Notes: generated from the sequence alone by a model not told the origin. 32,259 bases of DNA from Branchiostoma floridae (GCF_000003815.2 NC_049988.1:4642816-4675074); one strand, 5' to 3'. Shown: positions 1-9,514, numbered from the stretch's first letter. Numbers and translations: made by a program.

Positions 1-900
1 GATCGACAGAGGGTTGCGCGTACTTTTCACCTGAAAACCGTCCCTGTCACATATAAGCCATACTTGTACCCTTGTACAATTGTTGTGCAATGAAGTTATT
101 TTTATAAGCGAGGCTCAGGCGATGCCCGCAGAATCGTCGTCCGATCGATTTTCGCCAAATGTGACAGGGGTATAAGGGGTCCGCCTCCGTACGAACTCGT
201 AGGGAATCCGACAGATTTAGGAGCGACGTGCGTTGAGACGTGCACCCTTCCTACTCTTACAATTCCTTCCCCACGTTTTCAGAAAAATGTGGTGGACGTG
301 CCATCCAAAAAAAGTATGGACAAATAACACGTAAGCCGGGTTGTGTCCTTAGCTCGCTAGGTCGGAGGTACACAGTCATAGGTTCTGAGTGGTGCGGTTG
401 TACACTAACAGCGAAAAAGTTCCTTTTTTGGGGATTGACTAATCGTAGTTTGTAATTGCTATATAAAAAAAGAACCTACGTATAGTTGACGTTGACATTT
501 TCCCCCACGATATAGGGTAAATGTGCTCGACATAGAATAAAAAGATAAGCTCACTTTTCCTATAGCTTCATTATGAACCCGCCCATGTAAACCACGAATT
601 ATAACATAGAAGTCTATGTGAAGAAAAAAAACTCATCAATGAGACCTTAACTTTCTTTGCTTCTTCGGTACTTTGCTTTGTGCGTAGCCTATTCTATACT
701 ACGCCCGAGCTGTTCGATCGTCCTTTTAATTTCCTACCATTCTTTGAACATCGTACAGAAAAAAGGCAAAACGTAAATGAAGAGACACCTAAAATACTAC
801 ATAAATGTTGCGGTAAATGCTCGGCTAAAGCAGTGATCAGTTATTTCTAGTAATAAACATTTCTACTAATAAATTAAACATCGTTCGAATTCGGCTGGAC
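1..900. other. Gene-free stretch, AT-rich, old repeat debris
   Basis: I see no supported gene. The segment at about 30-180 (CCGTCCCTGTCACATATAAGC, then GCGAGGCTCAGGCGAT, then TGTGACAGGGGTATAA) has a related inverted counterpart at about 7260-7400. It is probably remnant copies of one repeat. The rest is unremarkable. Confidence 0.4.
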
Positions 901-902
901 AA

Positions 903-974
903 GCGGACAGGTGCCCGAACTCGAACACGGATCGAGCGTGCCTGGGTCGCCTTAGCTCAACCGAGCTAAGCGCC
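903..974 (-). mobile_element. tRNA-derived SINE head
   Basis: The minus strand has an A-box-like TAGCTCGGTTGAG and a B-box-like GTTCGAGTTC with tRNA-like spacing. The 5' part forms no perfect acceptor or anticodon stem, so a functional tRNA is unlikely. It is probably the Pol III promoter region of a SINE. Confidence 0.5.
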
Positions 975-1099
975 AAAATAAATGCAGACGTAGAAGCGAA
1001 GTAGCCGGCATGTGATTTTTTTTCTAGAAATCATTATTTTATCACGCTCGTTTATACAAACGTAAGTCTTTTTATATTGTTATAAATTTGTCTTCTTTT

Positions 1100-1372
1100 T
1101 TTCTATTCCTGGGAATCCGAAGTGTATTCTAGAAATACTCACTGCATTCCATATAATTGGCATTCAAAGTGTATTCTAAGTGTAACTTAACTATCCTAAC
1201 TGCAGTATGACCACATTCTACGGCGTTTAGACATTATTTAACACATTCTTATCTCATTCGATGGAGAACCGAAATGGCAAGCCACTTCGAATCCTACCAG
1301 AATGGGGCCGAAATAATATCTGGAATGCAGTGAGAATTTCTAGAATACACTACGAATTCCAAGGAATAGAAA
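1100..1372. mobile_element. Foldback MITE with about 51-bp imperfect TIRs
   Basis: The left arm begins TTTCTATTCCTGGGAATCCG and continues through GTGTATTCTAGAAATACTCA. The right arm, read in reverse complement, begins TTTCTATTCCTTGGAATTCG and continues GTGTATTCTAGAAATTCTCA. The interior has no transposase-like coding. The open frame over 1261-1548 mostly reads through this element. Confidence 0.65.
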
Positions 1373-2030
1373 ATAATTTTAATTATGGCGGCATTTTGGC
1401 TCATTCCTTCTCGTGTGAAGGGGATATAAGGTCCATTTGGAATTCCCTCCCAAATGACACCGAATGTGGCACGAATTTTGCAAATACTTCATTAGGGCTG
1501 GTTCTGCTTGATTCCTTCCAACTCGGTTTTAGTGTAAAGGTCCTATAAAAGGTGTACTGACTGATTCTTCGCCTATCAATTTAGAAAAAATCCTAGAAAA
1601 AGTCTTCCTTGTCAACGGGAGGCGAAAATTAAAGCAAATTGTGTAATAAACAAAGTTTGAAATGGTAAGAGTTCGTCTGAGATGTCCGTCGACATGTTGC
1701 CCATTTACTTGAGCGCCAGAATATATATAAGTGGGCGTAAAACTCGACGTACCCGGCAAATGTTTCTTTAATCTAAGATAGTTTGTAGATTCCACCCTTG
1801 TCTGATACATGTCACCTTTTTTTTGTGTGTCTCTCAATTCGATCAAAATGCCCAATTTGATCACTTTCGGGTCCTTACCCATGTAAATTCCAAGTGGCAA
1901 AAATTACGCATTTCTTTTGCACAATGGATTACATCTTTTCGAACTTCGTACTTTTACTTTGAAGTAACAAGTTGTTAAAAAAAGGACAGGAGTTTACCAA
2001 GGCCAAAGGGAAGACAAAAAGTAAACCTAC

Positions 2031-2090
2031 TTGAGCCGAAGCCCCCGCCAGGGAAGCCAGCAGACACGCGGTCACAAGAAACTGTCGCAT
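2031..2090 (-). CDS. First coding exon (signal peptide) of an unidentified secreted protein, gene A
   Basis: On the minus strand, ATG at 2090 opens 20 codons that read MRQFLVTACLLASLAGASAQ and end at a GTAGGT donor (phase 0). This is a textbook signal peptide: basic start, hydrophobic core and an ASA/Q cleavage site. The start context is AAGATGC with a purine at -3. A nearly identical exon lies at 8339-8398 (MRQFLLTACLLGFLWGTSAQ), and similarity extends into the upstream DNA (AATGGTACGTGCC against AATGGTACGTACC). Conservation of the codons, the donor and the promoter motif supports a real exon pair from a duplicated gene. Downstream exons should lie below 2030 or off the window to the left; I could not identify them. 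The protein family is unknown. Confidence 0.6.
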
Positions 2091-2459
2091 CTTGTCTTTT
2101 CGCTGTTCTGAAGTTGACTGTGCGTGCCTTCAGTGACTGGACGACCTCATACAGATTTTGGCACGTACCATTCCGTTGAAATGACCAGGGGGTGTCTTTG
2201 AGTAAAGCTTATTCGGATCTTCACAAAATACCAATGTTTCATCTGGATTTTATGATTTATTAGTATGAACAACATTCGCTAATGATTAGAAAATGATAAT
2301 AAACTGACTTGTAACGCATTACAAGTACTATCATATTTACAAAAATAGGCAGATTACCCCTATGTTTCATTCGTGGAAATTTTATGTCAATTATACGTCA
2401 CTGTATTAGAACGCAGTGATCTGTTATGTAACTTGCTTTTCTGGTTTTACATTAACCCT

Positions 2460-2673
2460 TGGTCTTTCCACTCGGACGGCGCTCTCGCCGCACTCTCAAA
2501 TTTGACCTCAAGATCGCTCAACAAATTCTATAGAAGAGAGACGAATATTTTTTTTTACACTTTTACGTTTTGCGTGATAATGCCAAGTGTGAAAGCGAAG
2601 GTTACACATATCCTATTTACGTCGCATTGCAATTGAGAGCGCAGCACGATCGCCGTCTAGTGGAAAGGGGGCC
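2460..2673 (+). mobile_element. MITE of the CCCCCTTTCCACTAG family, copy 1
   Basis: The ends are GGTCTTTCCACTCGGACGG and its inverted partner CCGTCTAGTGGAAAGGGGG. The interior shares GATCGCTCAACAAATTCTAT, GAAAGCGAAGGTTACACATA and TCCTATTTACGTCGCA with the other family copies in this window. It is non-coding. Confidence 0.7.
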
Positions 2674-2680
2674 AGGGCCC

Positions 2681-2820
2681 AGTCTTTCCACTTGACGGCG
2701 CTCTCACCGTGCGATGGAAAATTGGCCAGAGCGAAGTGAGAGCGCTGACACGCCAGAAAAAAAAAGCTGCTCTAGTGGAATCTCTCCGGCGACCGCAGCG
2801 CGCTCTCACCGCGACAAAAA
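2681..2820. mobile_element. Degenerate relative of the same MITE family
   Basis: It abuts the previous copy. It contains AGTCTTTCCACTTGACGGCG, GAAGTGAGAGCGCTGACACG and CTAGTGGAATCTCTCCGGCG, which are family-like ends in a rearranged order. The interior typical of the family is missing. Confidence 0.45.
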
Positions 2821-2978
2821 CTCAAATGACATCAGCAACTTTTTCTGAGCTACCAAAGATTCGAAATATTACTTAACACAATTTAGAAATAAAGAACGAA
2901 TCTTCTAACGTTTTGTATGTTTTGTTGTCTTTGTATACTTCTACTGGTACTTATACTGGTGACCTAACATACATTCAC

Positions 2979-3172
2979 ATAATTCCACCAGGTGTCATTA
3001 TACCGCCACCTCAAAAAACGGTAGAGGTCTTCGAAAGATTGTCTTGAACACCTAATATTAGATATCCTAAATGTAATACAATTAAGATATTTAGGTGTTG
3101 AAGACAATCTTGAGAAGGCCTCTATAACAACGTTTTTTGAGGTGGCGGTATAATGACACCTGGTGGAATTAT
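2979..3172. mobile_element. Palindromic MITE, about 194 bp
   Basis: Near-perfect arms: ATAATTCCACCAGGTGTCAT, then TATACCGCCACCTCAAAAAACG on the left, mirrored by CGTTTTTTGAGGTGGCGGTA, then TAATGACACCTGGTGGAATTAT on the right. Complementarity continues inward with mismatches (AGATTGTCTTgAACACCTAA against TTAGGTGTTgAAGACAATCT). There is no coding capacity. Confidence 0.75.
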
Positions 3173-3179
3173 CTAAATG

Positions 3180-3720
3180 GCGAGCAAAGAGTCACAGATC
3201 TTTTTTCTGGTATCAGGGATTGTAATGTATAACCTAACATAGCCTATCATGTGTCAGAGTATCTCTGCATCATCTGGAGCCAAGTATCATCGTCATTTCG
3301 TCAAGGTTTAGTCGTGTTTTAGGGAGCGCAGTTGTTGACCTTGATATCTTCAATGCCACCATTGTATAACTTTACTGGCCGCCATCTTGATGACGTCACT
3401 ACTAGGTTGTGCGCAGAGTACAAGCTTCTCCAAAGGGAAGACCCACTATAAGATACTAGTACTCGGATTCAGACCAAAGTTTGCAAACAGTATTCCATTA
3501 CTTATACATCTGGTTTCTGTTTTCAACATTTCTCGCATACTTTTTTTTTGTAACCTTGTGCTGTGCGGTGACATTTACTGTTTGTTCTAGCGTTGATTTC
3601 TTGATTGACAGTGTAAAGGCGGGGCTGGCTTATCACAGCGCCATTCTTCATTCGCAGCTTGTCTCTGAGTTATCGCAAGCACACGGGAGCCTGCGGCGCA
3701 ACGTGTACATAGGTTTTTGA
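3180..3720. other. Intergenic stretch, nothing recognised
   Basis: Short open frames exist on the plus strand (3387-3720), but they show no domain, signal peptide or splice-supported partner. No repeat structure was recognised. Confidence 0.3.
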
Positions 3721-3721
3721 A

Positions 3722-4138
3722 CCTTTATTTATTCATGAAAGCTCAAATCGGAATGCAGGCCGTTTTTCATTGAGGTCATGGGGGAAGAGGCAAGGGTCAG
3801 ACAAAGTATACAACAGAGATAAAGTTTACATCGTTTAGAGTCACTTATAAGTCATATAAGTCTATATACATAATTTACATACATACAAATTGCATGATAG
3901 AAACTGTTACATGATTTAAGTCCGTTCATTTTGACCGTTCCCACTACTTTAAGAGTCTCTTAAAGGAAGCCAGATTTGGGGCTGTGCGTATGTCCGGTGG
4001 TAGACTGTTCCAGATGGTGGGTCCACGGTAGGCTATGGCTCTTCTGAAGGTTTCTCGGTGGGGTTTTGGGACAGCAAGTTGATTGCTTGTGCTTTGCCTG
4101 GTTGTTTTTTGTGCTTTGGTCTCGGCAACGTGAAACAC
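3722..4138 (-). mobile_element. LINE (non-LTR retrotransposon) 3' end fragment
   Basis: The minus strand encodes 64 aa ending in the typical C-terminal tail of a non-LTR reverse transcriptase ORF2: FRRAIAYRGPTIWNSLPPDI followed by RTAPNLASFKRLLK and a stop at 3944. About 220 nt of 3' UTR follow, ending in AATAAATAAAGG near 3722. The catalytic RT domain is absent, so this is a dead 5'-truncated copy. A tRNA-like segment lies directly upstream at 4165-4237. Confidence 0.7.
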
Positions 4139-4164
4139 AAAGGACGAGTAGAAACAGCCACCGT

Positions 4165-4237
4165 AGTTCCCGAGATACGAACCCGGGCCTTTCAGCTTAT
4201 ACTAACTCAACGCCATCACCACTAGGCCAAAAGGTCC
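4165..4237 (-). mobile_element. tRNA-like (SINE head) segment fused upstream of the LINE tail
   Basis: On the minus strand, TGGCCTAGTGG fits the Pol III A box (TRGYNNARNNG). CCCGGGTTCGTATCTCGGG holds a B box with a pseudo-T-arm. The spacing is tRNA-like. It is followed 27 bp later, in the same orientation, by the LINE ORF2 tail, so the unit may be a tRNA/LINE chimera. A functional tRNA is unlikely. Confidence 0.5.
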
Positions 4238-4440
4238 GGACCAGTTGTACTGGTCAGTTGATGGCGCTTGAACTCACTGTCACACCACAAATACTGAGTT
4301 AGTTCCTAGTCCTGGCTTCTAGATTCTTCGTTGGCGGTGTCAAATATGACCTTATCAGTCAATGAGTAGTCTTTTTTCACTTGTCATTGCTAGTAAGGGC
4401 CCTAAGGGGTAGTTGTCTGCAGATCTGCGTGTCTTTTTAC

Positions 4441-4452
4441 CCCCCCCCCCCC
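4441..4452. repeat. Poly-C tract
   Basis: Homopolymeric C run followed by ACACCCCACACCCC, next to the broken MITE copy at 4463. Confidence 0.8.
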
Positions 4453-4462
4453 ACACCCCACA

Positions 4463-4567
4463 CCCCTTTACACTAGGACGGGCTATCGCCGCGCTCTCTC
4501 TGCGACCTAAGACTTGACAGATCGCTCAACGAATTCTATAGAAAAGAAACGAATCTTTTTACACTTA
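4463..4567 (+). mobile_element. Half copy of the CCCCCTTTCCACTAG MITE family, copy 2
   Basis: The left half only: CCCCTTTACACTAGGACG, GCGCTCTCTCTGCGACCTAA, GATCGCTCAACGAATTCTAT and GAAACGAATCTTTTTACACT. It breaks at AAGGCGTAGTTGTCTGC, which echoes AAGGGGTAGTTGTCTGC found just left of the element (about 4404). This looks like a local duplication around a rearranged insertion. Confidence 0.6.
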
Positions 4568-4599
4568 AGGCGTAGTTGTCTGCGTGTCCTTAATCATTG

Positions 4600-5090
4600 T
4601 ACACAGCTATTATTTCATGTTGGCACCATCAAAAAGACTTGTAATGTACCGTTAGTGACTGGGTTTTTATATATGTGTGCGTGCATATTAAATTCAAAGT
4701 TCACTGGTATGATGTATAATCCAGCCCGTAAAAATCCCCGAGAGCGATAATATACATCGGCGGGCGAGGACGCTACCAGTACCGAAGTGATCCCTGAGCA
4801 GTAACGATCGGCTGTAAGATTTTTGTGCAACATAACCTTTCTTCGGGCAGTAATTACATGGGTCAGCAATTGCCACAATAATTTGGCAGAACAAAAGAGC
4901 TACTGAGAGTAAGATGATCCAACCCTGCTCGACTGAAAATTCAAAAGGTTACCTATGACGCAAGTAGGGGCAGACAAAGGCGCGGGTAATGGCAGTTAAT
5001 AACTTGACTTCAAGCCATTTATCCAAGGACACACTTTGGTGGCCTTACTGAGGTGCTCGTACTGAAGCGCATCTGGTGTCCAAGCATATA
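4600..5090. other. Gene-free stretch, no recognised content
   Basis: Overlapping minus-strand open frames (4615-4894) occur, but they compete with each other and have no domain or splice support. Nothing else was recognised. Confidence 0.3.
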
Positions 5091-5097
5091 AGCTATA

Positions 5098-5327
5098 CCC
5101 CCTTTCCACTAGACGGCGATCGCGCTGCGCTCTCACTGCGACCTAAACAGGATATGTGTAACCTTCTCTTTCATACTGGGTATACCATGCAAAACGTGAA
5201 AGTGTGACTGAGAAGACAACAACGTGTAAAAAGATTCGTTTCTCTTCTGTAGAATTCGTTGAGCGATCTGCCAAATTTTAGGTCGCAGAGAGAGCGCAGT
5301 GAGAGCGCCGTCCTATTAGAGAGGGGG
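5098..5327 (-). mobile_element. MITE of the CCCCCTTTCCACTAG family, copy 3 (inverted)
   Basis: Full copy in reverse orientation to the other copies. It starts CCCCCTTTCCACTAGACGG and ends GCCGTCCTATTAGAGAGGGGG. It is flanked by TATA on both sides (5094-5097 and 5328-5331), suggesting a TA or TATA target duplication. Confidence 0.75.
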
Positions 5328-5331
5328 TATA

Positions 5332-5441
5332 TTACCAATTTTAGGTCGCAGAGAGAGCGCGGTGAGAGCGCCGTCCTAGTGGAAAAGGGGTATTAACCAA
5401 TTTTAGGTCGCAGAGATAGCGCAGCGTGAGTGCCGTCCCTC
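5332..5441 (-). repeat. Tandem extra ends of MITE copy 3
   Basis: Two further units of about 60-65 bp follow the right end. Each starts ACCAATTTTAGGTCGCAGAG and carries the element terminus (GAGAGCGCCGTCCTAGTGGA in the first, GTGAGTGCCGTCCCTCCG in the second). The same end multiplication occurs at 14876-14935. Confidence 0.7.
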
Positions 5442-5449
5442 CGTTGCAA

Positions 5450-5940
5450 GTCTATATGGGCATTTCAAATTTCGTGTCCGACAAATAGCCAGTAACCAAA
5501 CTATGTCTGAACAGAGCAGAACAATTGTGGCTACAAAGTATCCATCCGAGACCCAAATGATAGGCTCGCGTGTTAAGTAGTCCAAAATCCTTGAAACTGT
5601 CTAAGTGATCTTTTTGCATACAAAGAGGGCTTCCCCGGGCTACAACTCATGGTCAGTCATCAATCGTCCTAAGTTGATGCTGACAATTTATCACTTTGAC
5701 AGACTGGAGACAGAACAGAAGCCCCTCTCACGTAAAGACAATTTCTTTTGACCTTCTCCATAAGGTTACCTGCTGCGTTTATGGCATGGCCCTGACTGGC
5801 TTTCTTGGACACCTGCGTGTGGGGACCAGCGGGTCCAGTTCGGACGGACACAGCATGAACTCAGTCAGGTGAACCCTTATCTGTCCAAAAATGCAATGTC
5901 TAGGGTTTTCAGTGCATTAAATCGTTGGAATTTTTTAATT
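5450..5940. other. Gene-free stretch, no recognised content
   Basis: Minus-strand open frames at 5403-5585 and 5669-5851 have no domain. The first runs into the MITE ends. No supported feature. Confidence 0.3.
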
Positions 5941-5944
5941 GTAA

Positions 5945-7093
5945 AGCCCCGGTTGCAAATAACCGAATTTGACTCCCGACTCTCTCCCGACTATGGTTAG
6001 GAGTGTTTCACAAGAAATTGTGTCACTAACAAAGCTTTTGCGAACTCAGAGTTCACTGGCGACTTGTTTCGCTGCACCGCGACCATCGTACGATCCCTAA
6101 AAATCTCACGCTAAAGCCTAGGTTATACATAGCCGAATTTAGCTCCCGGCTCTCTCCCGACTATGGTTTTGAGTGATTCGGGAGCTACGTCGGCTGTAGT
6201 CGGCTGACATTCGGCTCAGTCGGCTGGTGTTCGGCTGCGCCATCCGAATGTTTTGAAATTAGAAAAAAAAATTGGCTATGCAAGGCAGGTCTGGAATGGG
6301 TTGGTTGGTGGTTGGCTGGTGTTCGGCGCGGTCGGCTACTAAGTCTTCGGGAGTAAGTCAGCAGTCATATATGCAAATCTTAACCACGCCATAAACACTG
6401 CTAACTTACGCCCAGCTTGTTTCCAGCCTACCAACGATTCACCCCAAACCGTAGACAAATCTCTGCTAACTCAATCCCAAGAAAAATGACTATTACCAGG
6501 TCGTAGGCGAATCACCCCCGAACTTCACACGACCAACATCCAGCCGAAAACAAAACGAACCATGAATACCATATTAGAGCTATTTGTGATCCAAATTTGA
6601 TCTCCTTGTGATGTTTAGATAATAGAAGAAAGGATTATTTTGATTAAAAATGAAAATGGCTACTTTTAAAAAAATCGCTGATTAGGTCCATTTCAAGCCG
6701 AAAGAGGATCAACAATCCTCCCATTTAATTGTGTAATTTTTTTCTTCATTTTTTTGTGCGCCAGCAAACCCTCTGCCGAGTATTAATGCTCTGTAAACCT
6801 AAATCACTTCAAGTCATTTCCGTCGTTTTACTAGAGAAGTGTACAAGTCATACACTAAAGCGTTCTAACACACTTCCTGGCGGTGTGTTAATACCCCTGT
6901 TACATTACGCGAAAATCAATCGGATGACTAGTTTGCGAGCTGTAAATGACATTTTCGAAAGTAAGACGTCCTGTGTTCTCGCGATTAGCGTGCGATTTTT
7001 AGGGATCGCCGGCGATTTTCAGGGGTAGTACGATGGTCGCGGTGCAGCGAAACATGATTTCTGAGTTCGCAGAGGCTTTGTGACACAATTTCT
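5945..7093. mobile_element. Composite foldback region with inverted arms of about 105 bp and an internal direct repeat
   Basis: The arm at 6007-6110 (AAGAAATTGTGTCACTAACA, TTTCGCTGCACCGCGACCAT, CGATCCCTAAAAATC) is matched in inverse by 6981-7093 (GATTTTTAGGGATCG, ATGGTCGCGGTGCAGCGAAA, TGTGACACAATTTCTT). A direct repeat of about 60 bp, CTCTCCCGACTATGGTT, occurs at 5945-6005 and 6115-6170. The segment at 6180-6350 is rich in TCGGCTG repeats. It may be one large element or nested ones. There is no transposase frame. Confidence 0.55.
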
Positions 7094-7104
7094 TTTCTTT
7101 CATC

Positions 7105-7923
7105 TTTTCTATTCTGCCCGTGCATTCCATTAATTGTTTAAAAAGATTCCGACGGCAAAAAAATCAACATTTATTGATCTCTTGCTTCTTTGTGAGGAAC
7201 TTTTTGTGTTACCTTGTCCGCGTGATCATGGGAGGTTCATTATCATAGATTTATTCACTGGCGATCGCACGAGCCTCGCTTATATGTGACAGGGACAGTT
7301 TTGGGGCGAAAAATACGCAACCCTCTGAAGATTTTAAAATTGGCCGACCTTCCAGCGATCACGACGTACGTCCGACGATCGTACATAATGTGAGAGGGGT
7401 ATAAAATAAAATGGCGCACGACTAGTCGTGAGATCTATTCGCTATTCAACAAATCGTTTGGTCAATTCCTTGGTGCCAAACTTTATAAACTACTGGAACA
7501 ATCTTGATCATATCTTAAAACACTTAAGCTAAGGGTACAAGCCGCCGTACGTTTAATTTGTCCGTAAGTTTTTGTGAGGCCACGTCCGCCACATATGTCT
7601 GAAAACGTTCAAGCTGTACACGGCAGGCGCGCCGCCCGTACTGGTACGTACGGGGGGTGAATCCGCAGCCCGATAGCACACAAAGTTTTGCCCGCACGTA
7701 AAGTTCTACGGCGTACAGCAATCAAGTTCGTCACCTGAAATGAGGCCAAATACGCGGTTGCAAAATTCCGTATTTTGTCGTATTTGTGTTGGTAAGATAT
7801 AATCTTTGTATTTGGTTGGTCTTGTGCTATGAATGTATGCCGGTGTGTGTCTGCATAACGTTTTTTTTACTGAACTTGAGCGCAACATCAGTTTGTCTTT
7901 AATCCTTAGATCGTGATTTCAAG
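7105..7923. other. Gene-free stretch with weak repeat signal
   Basis: 7260-7400 is related in inverted form to 30-180. 7520-7740 has short open minus frames and weak similarity to 1640-1740. No feature can be firmly supported. Confidence 0.3.
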
Positions 7924-7927
7924 TTAA

Positions 7928-8271
7928 GGGCATTCTAAGCAATATTACAGCGTTAAAAGTGAAAATATTATGAATAAGACAGTCTGTATAATATTGACAT
8001 CCAATGCATACTATGTTAGCACATTTACATCATTATTTCATAAATTGAGCCACTAAAAACGGCACAGGAACAAGTCGCACGAGGACTCCTGATCAAGGTC
8101 CAATAAAATGAAATATCCTTATGCGACTTGTCTCTGGGCCGTTTTTAACCGCTCAAAGTAGGAAATAATGATGTAAATGTGAGAATACAGTGCAGTAGAT
8201 GTCAATATCATGCAGATTGCCTTATTCCGAATATTTCCACTTTTAACGCTGTAATATTGCTTAGAATGCCT
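7928..8271. mobile_element. TTAA-flanked foldback element, 344 bp
   Basis: TTAA is present at 7924-7927 and 8272-8275. The arms run inward from GGGCATTCTAAGCAATATTA and its mirror TAATATTGCTTAGAATGCCT for well over 100 bp with mismatches, leaving a loop of about 40 bp around 8080-8120. TTAA duplication is typical of piggyBac-type transposition; the assignment is inference. It lies in the presumed first intron of gene B. Confidence 0.7.
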
Positions 8272-8338
8272 TTAAGAAAAAAAAGAAGAAAGTAAGACAA
8301 GAGCTACATGCTAAGGTAAAAGGAAAGAGTTTACGTAC

Positions 8339-8398
8339 CTGAGCCGACGTTCCCCACAGGAAACCCAGCAGACACGCGGTCAGGAGGAATTGTCGCAT
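8339..8398 (-). CDS. First coding exon (signal peptide) of an unidentified secreted protein, gene B
   Basis: On the minus strand, ATG at 8398 opens 20 codons, MRQFLLTACLLGFLWGTSAQ, ending at a GTACGT donor (phase 0). It is a paralogue of the exon at 2031-2090. A TATA-like element (TTTATATAG) lies at 8451-8459, about 55 bp upstream of the ATG, giving a plausible short 5' UTR. A TTAA-flanked foldback element (7928-8271) sits 68 bp into the presumed intron. Candidate downstream exons could lie between 2,700 and 7,900 on the minus strand, but no domain is recognisable there. A stretch at 7520-7740 has weak nucleotide similarity to 1640-1740, which lies in a comparable place for gene A. That similarity is too weak to call an exon. 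Confidence 0.6.
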
Positions 8399-8450
8399 CT
8401 TCTCACGTCTTGAAGATTCGCTGCTTTGACGTTAACTGTGACTTGAGCTC

Positions 8451-8490
8451 CTATATAAACGGCTCAAGACAGCCGGTGGTACGTACCATT
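8451..8490 (-). promoter_or_regulatory. Putative core promoter of gene B
   Basis: Minus-strand TATA box (TTTATATAG, 8451-8459) lies upstream of the signal-peptide ATG at 8398. The palindromic motif GGTACGTACC is at 8477-8486. The latter (AATGGTACGTACC) is conserved as AATGGTACGTGCC at about 2160-2172 upstream of the paralogous exon of gene A, where no TATA box is seen. Confidence 0.4.
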
Positions 8491-8499
8491 ACGCAAAGC

Positions 8500-9120
8500 A
8501 ATCGAGGCGAGGGGGGTTAAGAAAAAAAATGCCCATGATTTTGAAAAACACAAATACGGCAGATACTATTTGTAGTTGTACGTGCAATAACAGTCAGACG
8601 ACGACAACAAAATAATGAAAGAAGCAAATTATTAAATGATTTGATCGTGTTAAAATATTAATTGCAGCGACGCGCCCCTCCCCCCTCCATTAAATTTTTC
8701 CAAAGATTCTTAACCTTGTCTTTTTTCTAGGTCGCTGTAATTACACTGATCAGTTTCAGGACAAAGTTATGTCAAGAACATTACCTCACAGGAATTCATC
8801 AGTGCATGCAATACTGGCCTCAGCATGTATATGTCCTGTAAGGCCATGTAAGGCCACAGCATGTAAATTGTATGGATGGCATTGACGCGCTCATTAATTT
8901 TCTAATTCTTTACATCAGATTTTAGATAAAAAAAGATTTTTATCTTCTTCAGGGATGGTCAGATCTAGAAAAAAACACACATACCATACGATTAAAAAAA
9001 GACACATACTATATATACGATTCCAAACTAAGCTTGTCCTTTTACTTAGTCCGCCGTAGTTGCACTACCGCATAAACGTATCATTTTCAGCGACACAAGG
9101 ACAGAAGTGGAATTTTTTCC
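8500..9120. other. Gene-free AT-rich stretch
   Basis: No coding or structured feature was recognised. There are simple AT-rich runs and a small local repeat (AAGGCCATGTAAGGCCACAG near 8843). Confidence 0.3.
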
Positions 9121-9125
9121 TTAAG

Positions 9126-9272
9126 CTTGTCACGTTCAGTCAAATTCTACGTGACGGTCGTCGATAGGAATTTATGACAAACCTTTTCGTCACAAGTGTC
9201 CTTGTCACGTTCAATCCAATTTTACGTCACGGTCGTCGATAGGAATTTATGACAAACCTTTTCGTCACAAGT
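9126..9272. repeat. 75-bp tandem duplication, two units
   Basis: Units start at 9126 and 9201. Both read CTTGTCACGTTCA, then TACGT, ACGGTCGTCGATAGGAATTT and ATGACAAACCTTTTCGTCAC, with only a few differences. Confidence 0.85.
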
Positions 9273-9514
9273 GATAAAAAAATCAACACTACACAAGCAC
9301 AACTGCGTCGATATCTAGAATGACATATCAATACTTCATGTCGTAAAGCGATCGAATAACTTCAACTCAATTTTTCCCCTTGAATATTTGACAGCTAGGT
9401 TTGTTTTGTTTGTTTTGCATACCTGGTAAACCGCCTTTAGGCGTAACACACCAGGTTTGTACTACTGAACAGTACAAGCTGCATATATAAGGGCAGATTT
9501 ATTTGATCCACTCA

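Noticed and set aside
1529-1900. Minus-strand open frame of 123 aa downstream of the gene A signal-peptide exon
   Set aside because: No recognisable domain, no matching splice acceptor in correct phase and only weak similarity to 7520-7740. Not strong enough to call the next exon.
903-4237. Functional tRNA genes at 903-974 and 4165-4237
   Set aside because: Internal promoter boxes are present, but B boxes are mutated and full cloverleaf pairing is not evident. SINE heads are more likely.
5098-5441. CRISPR-like spaced repeats
   Set aside because: The repeats are tandem MITE termini of about 60 bp without unique spacers, in a eukaryotic context.
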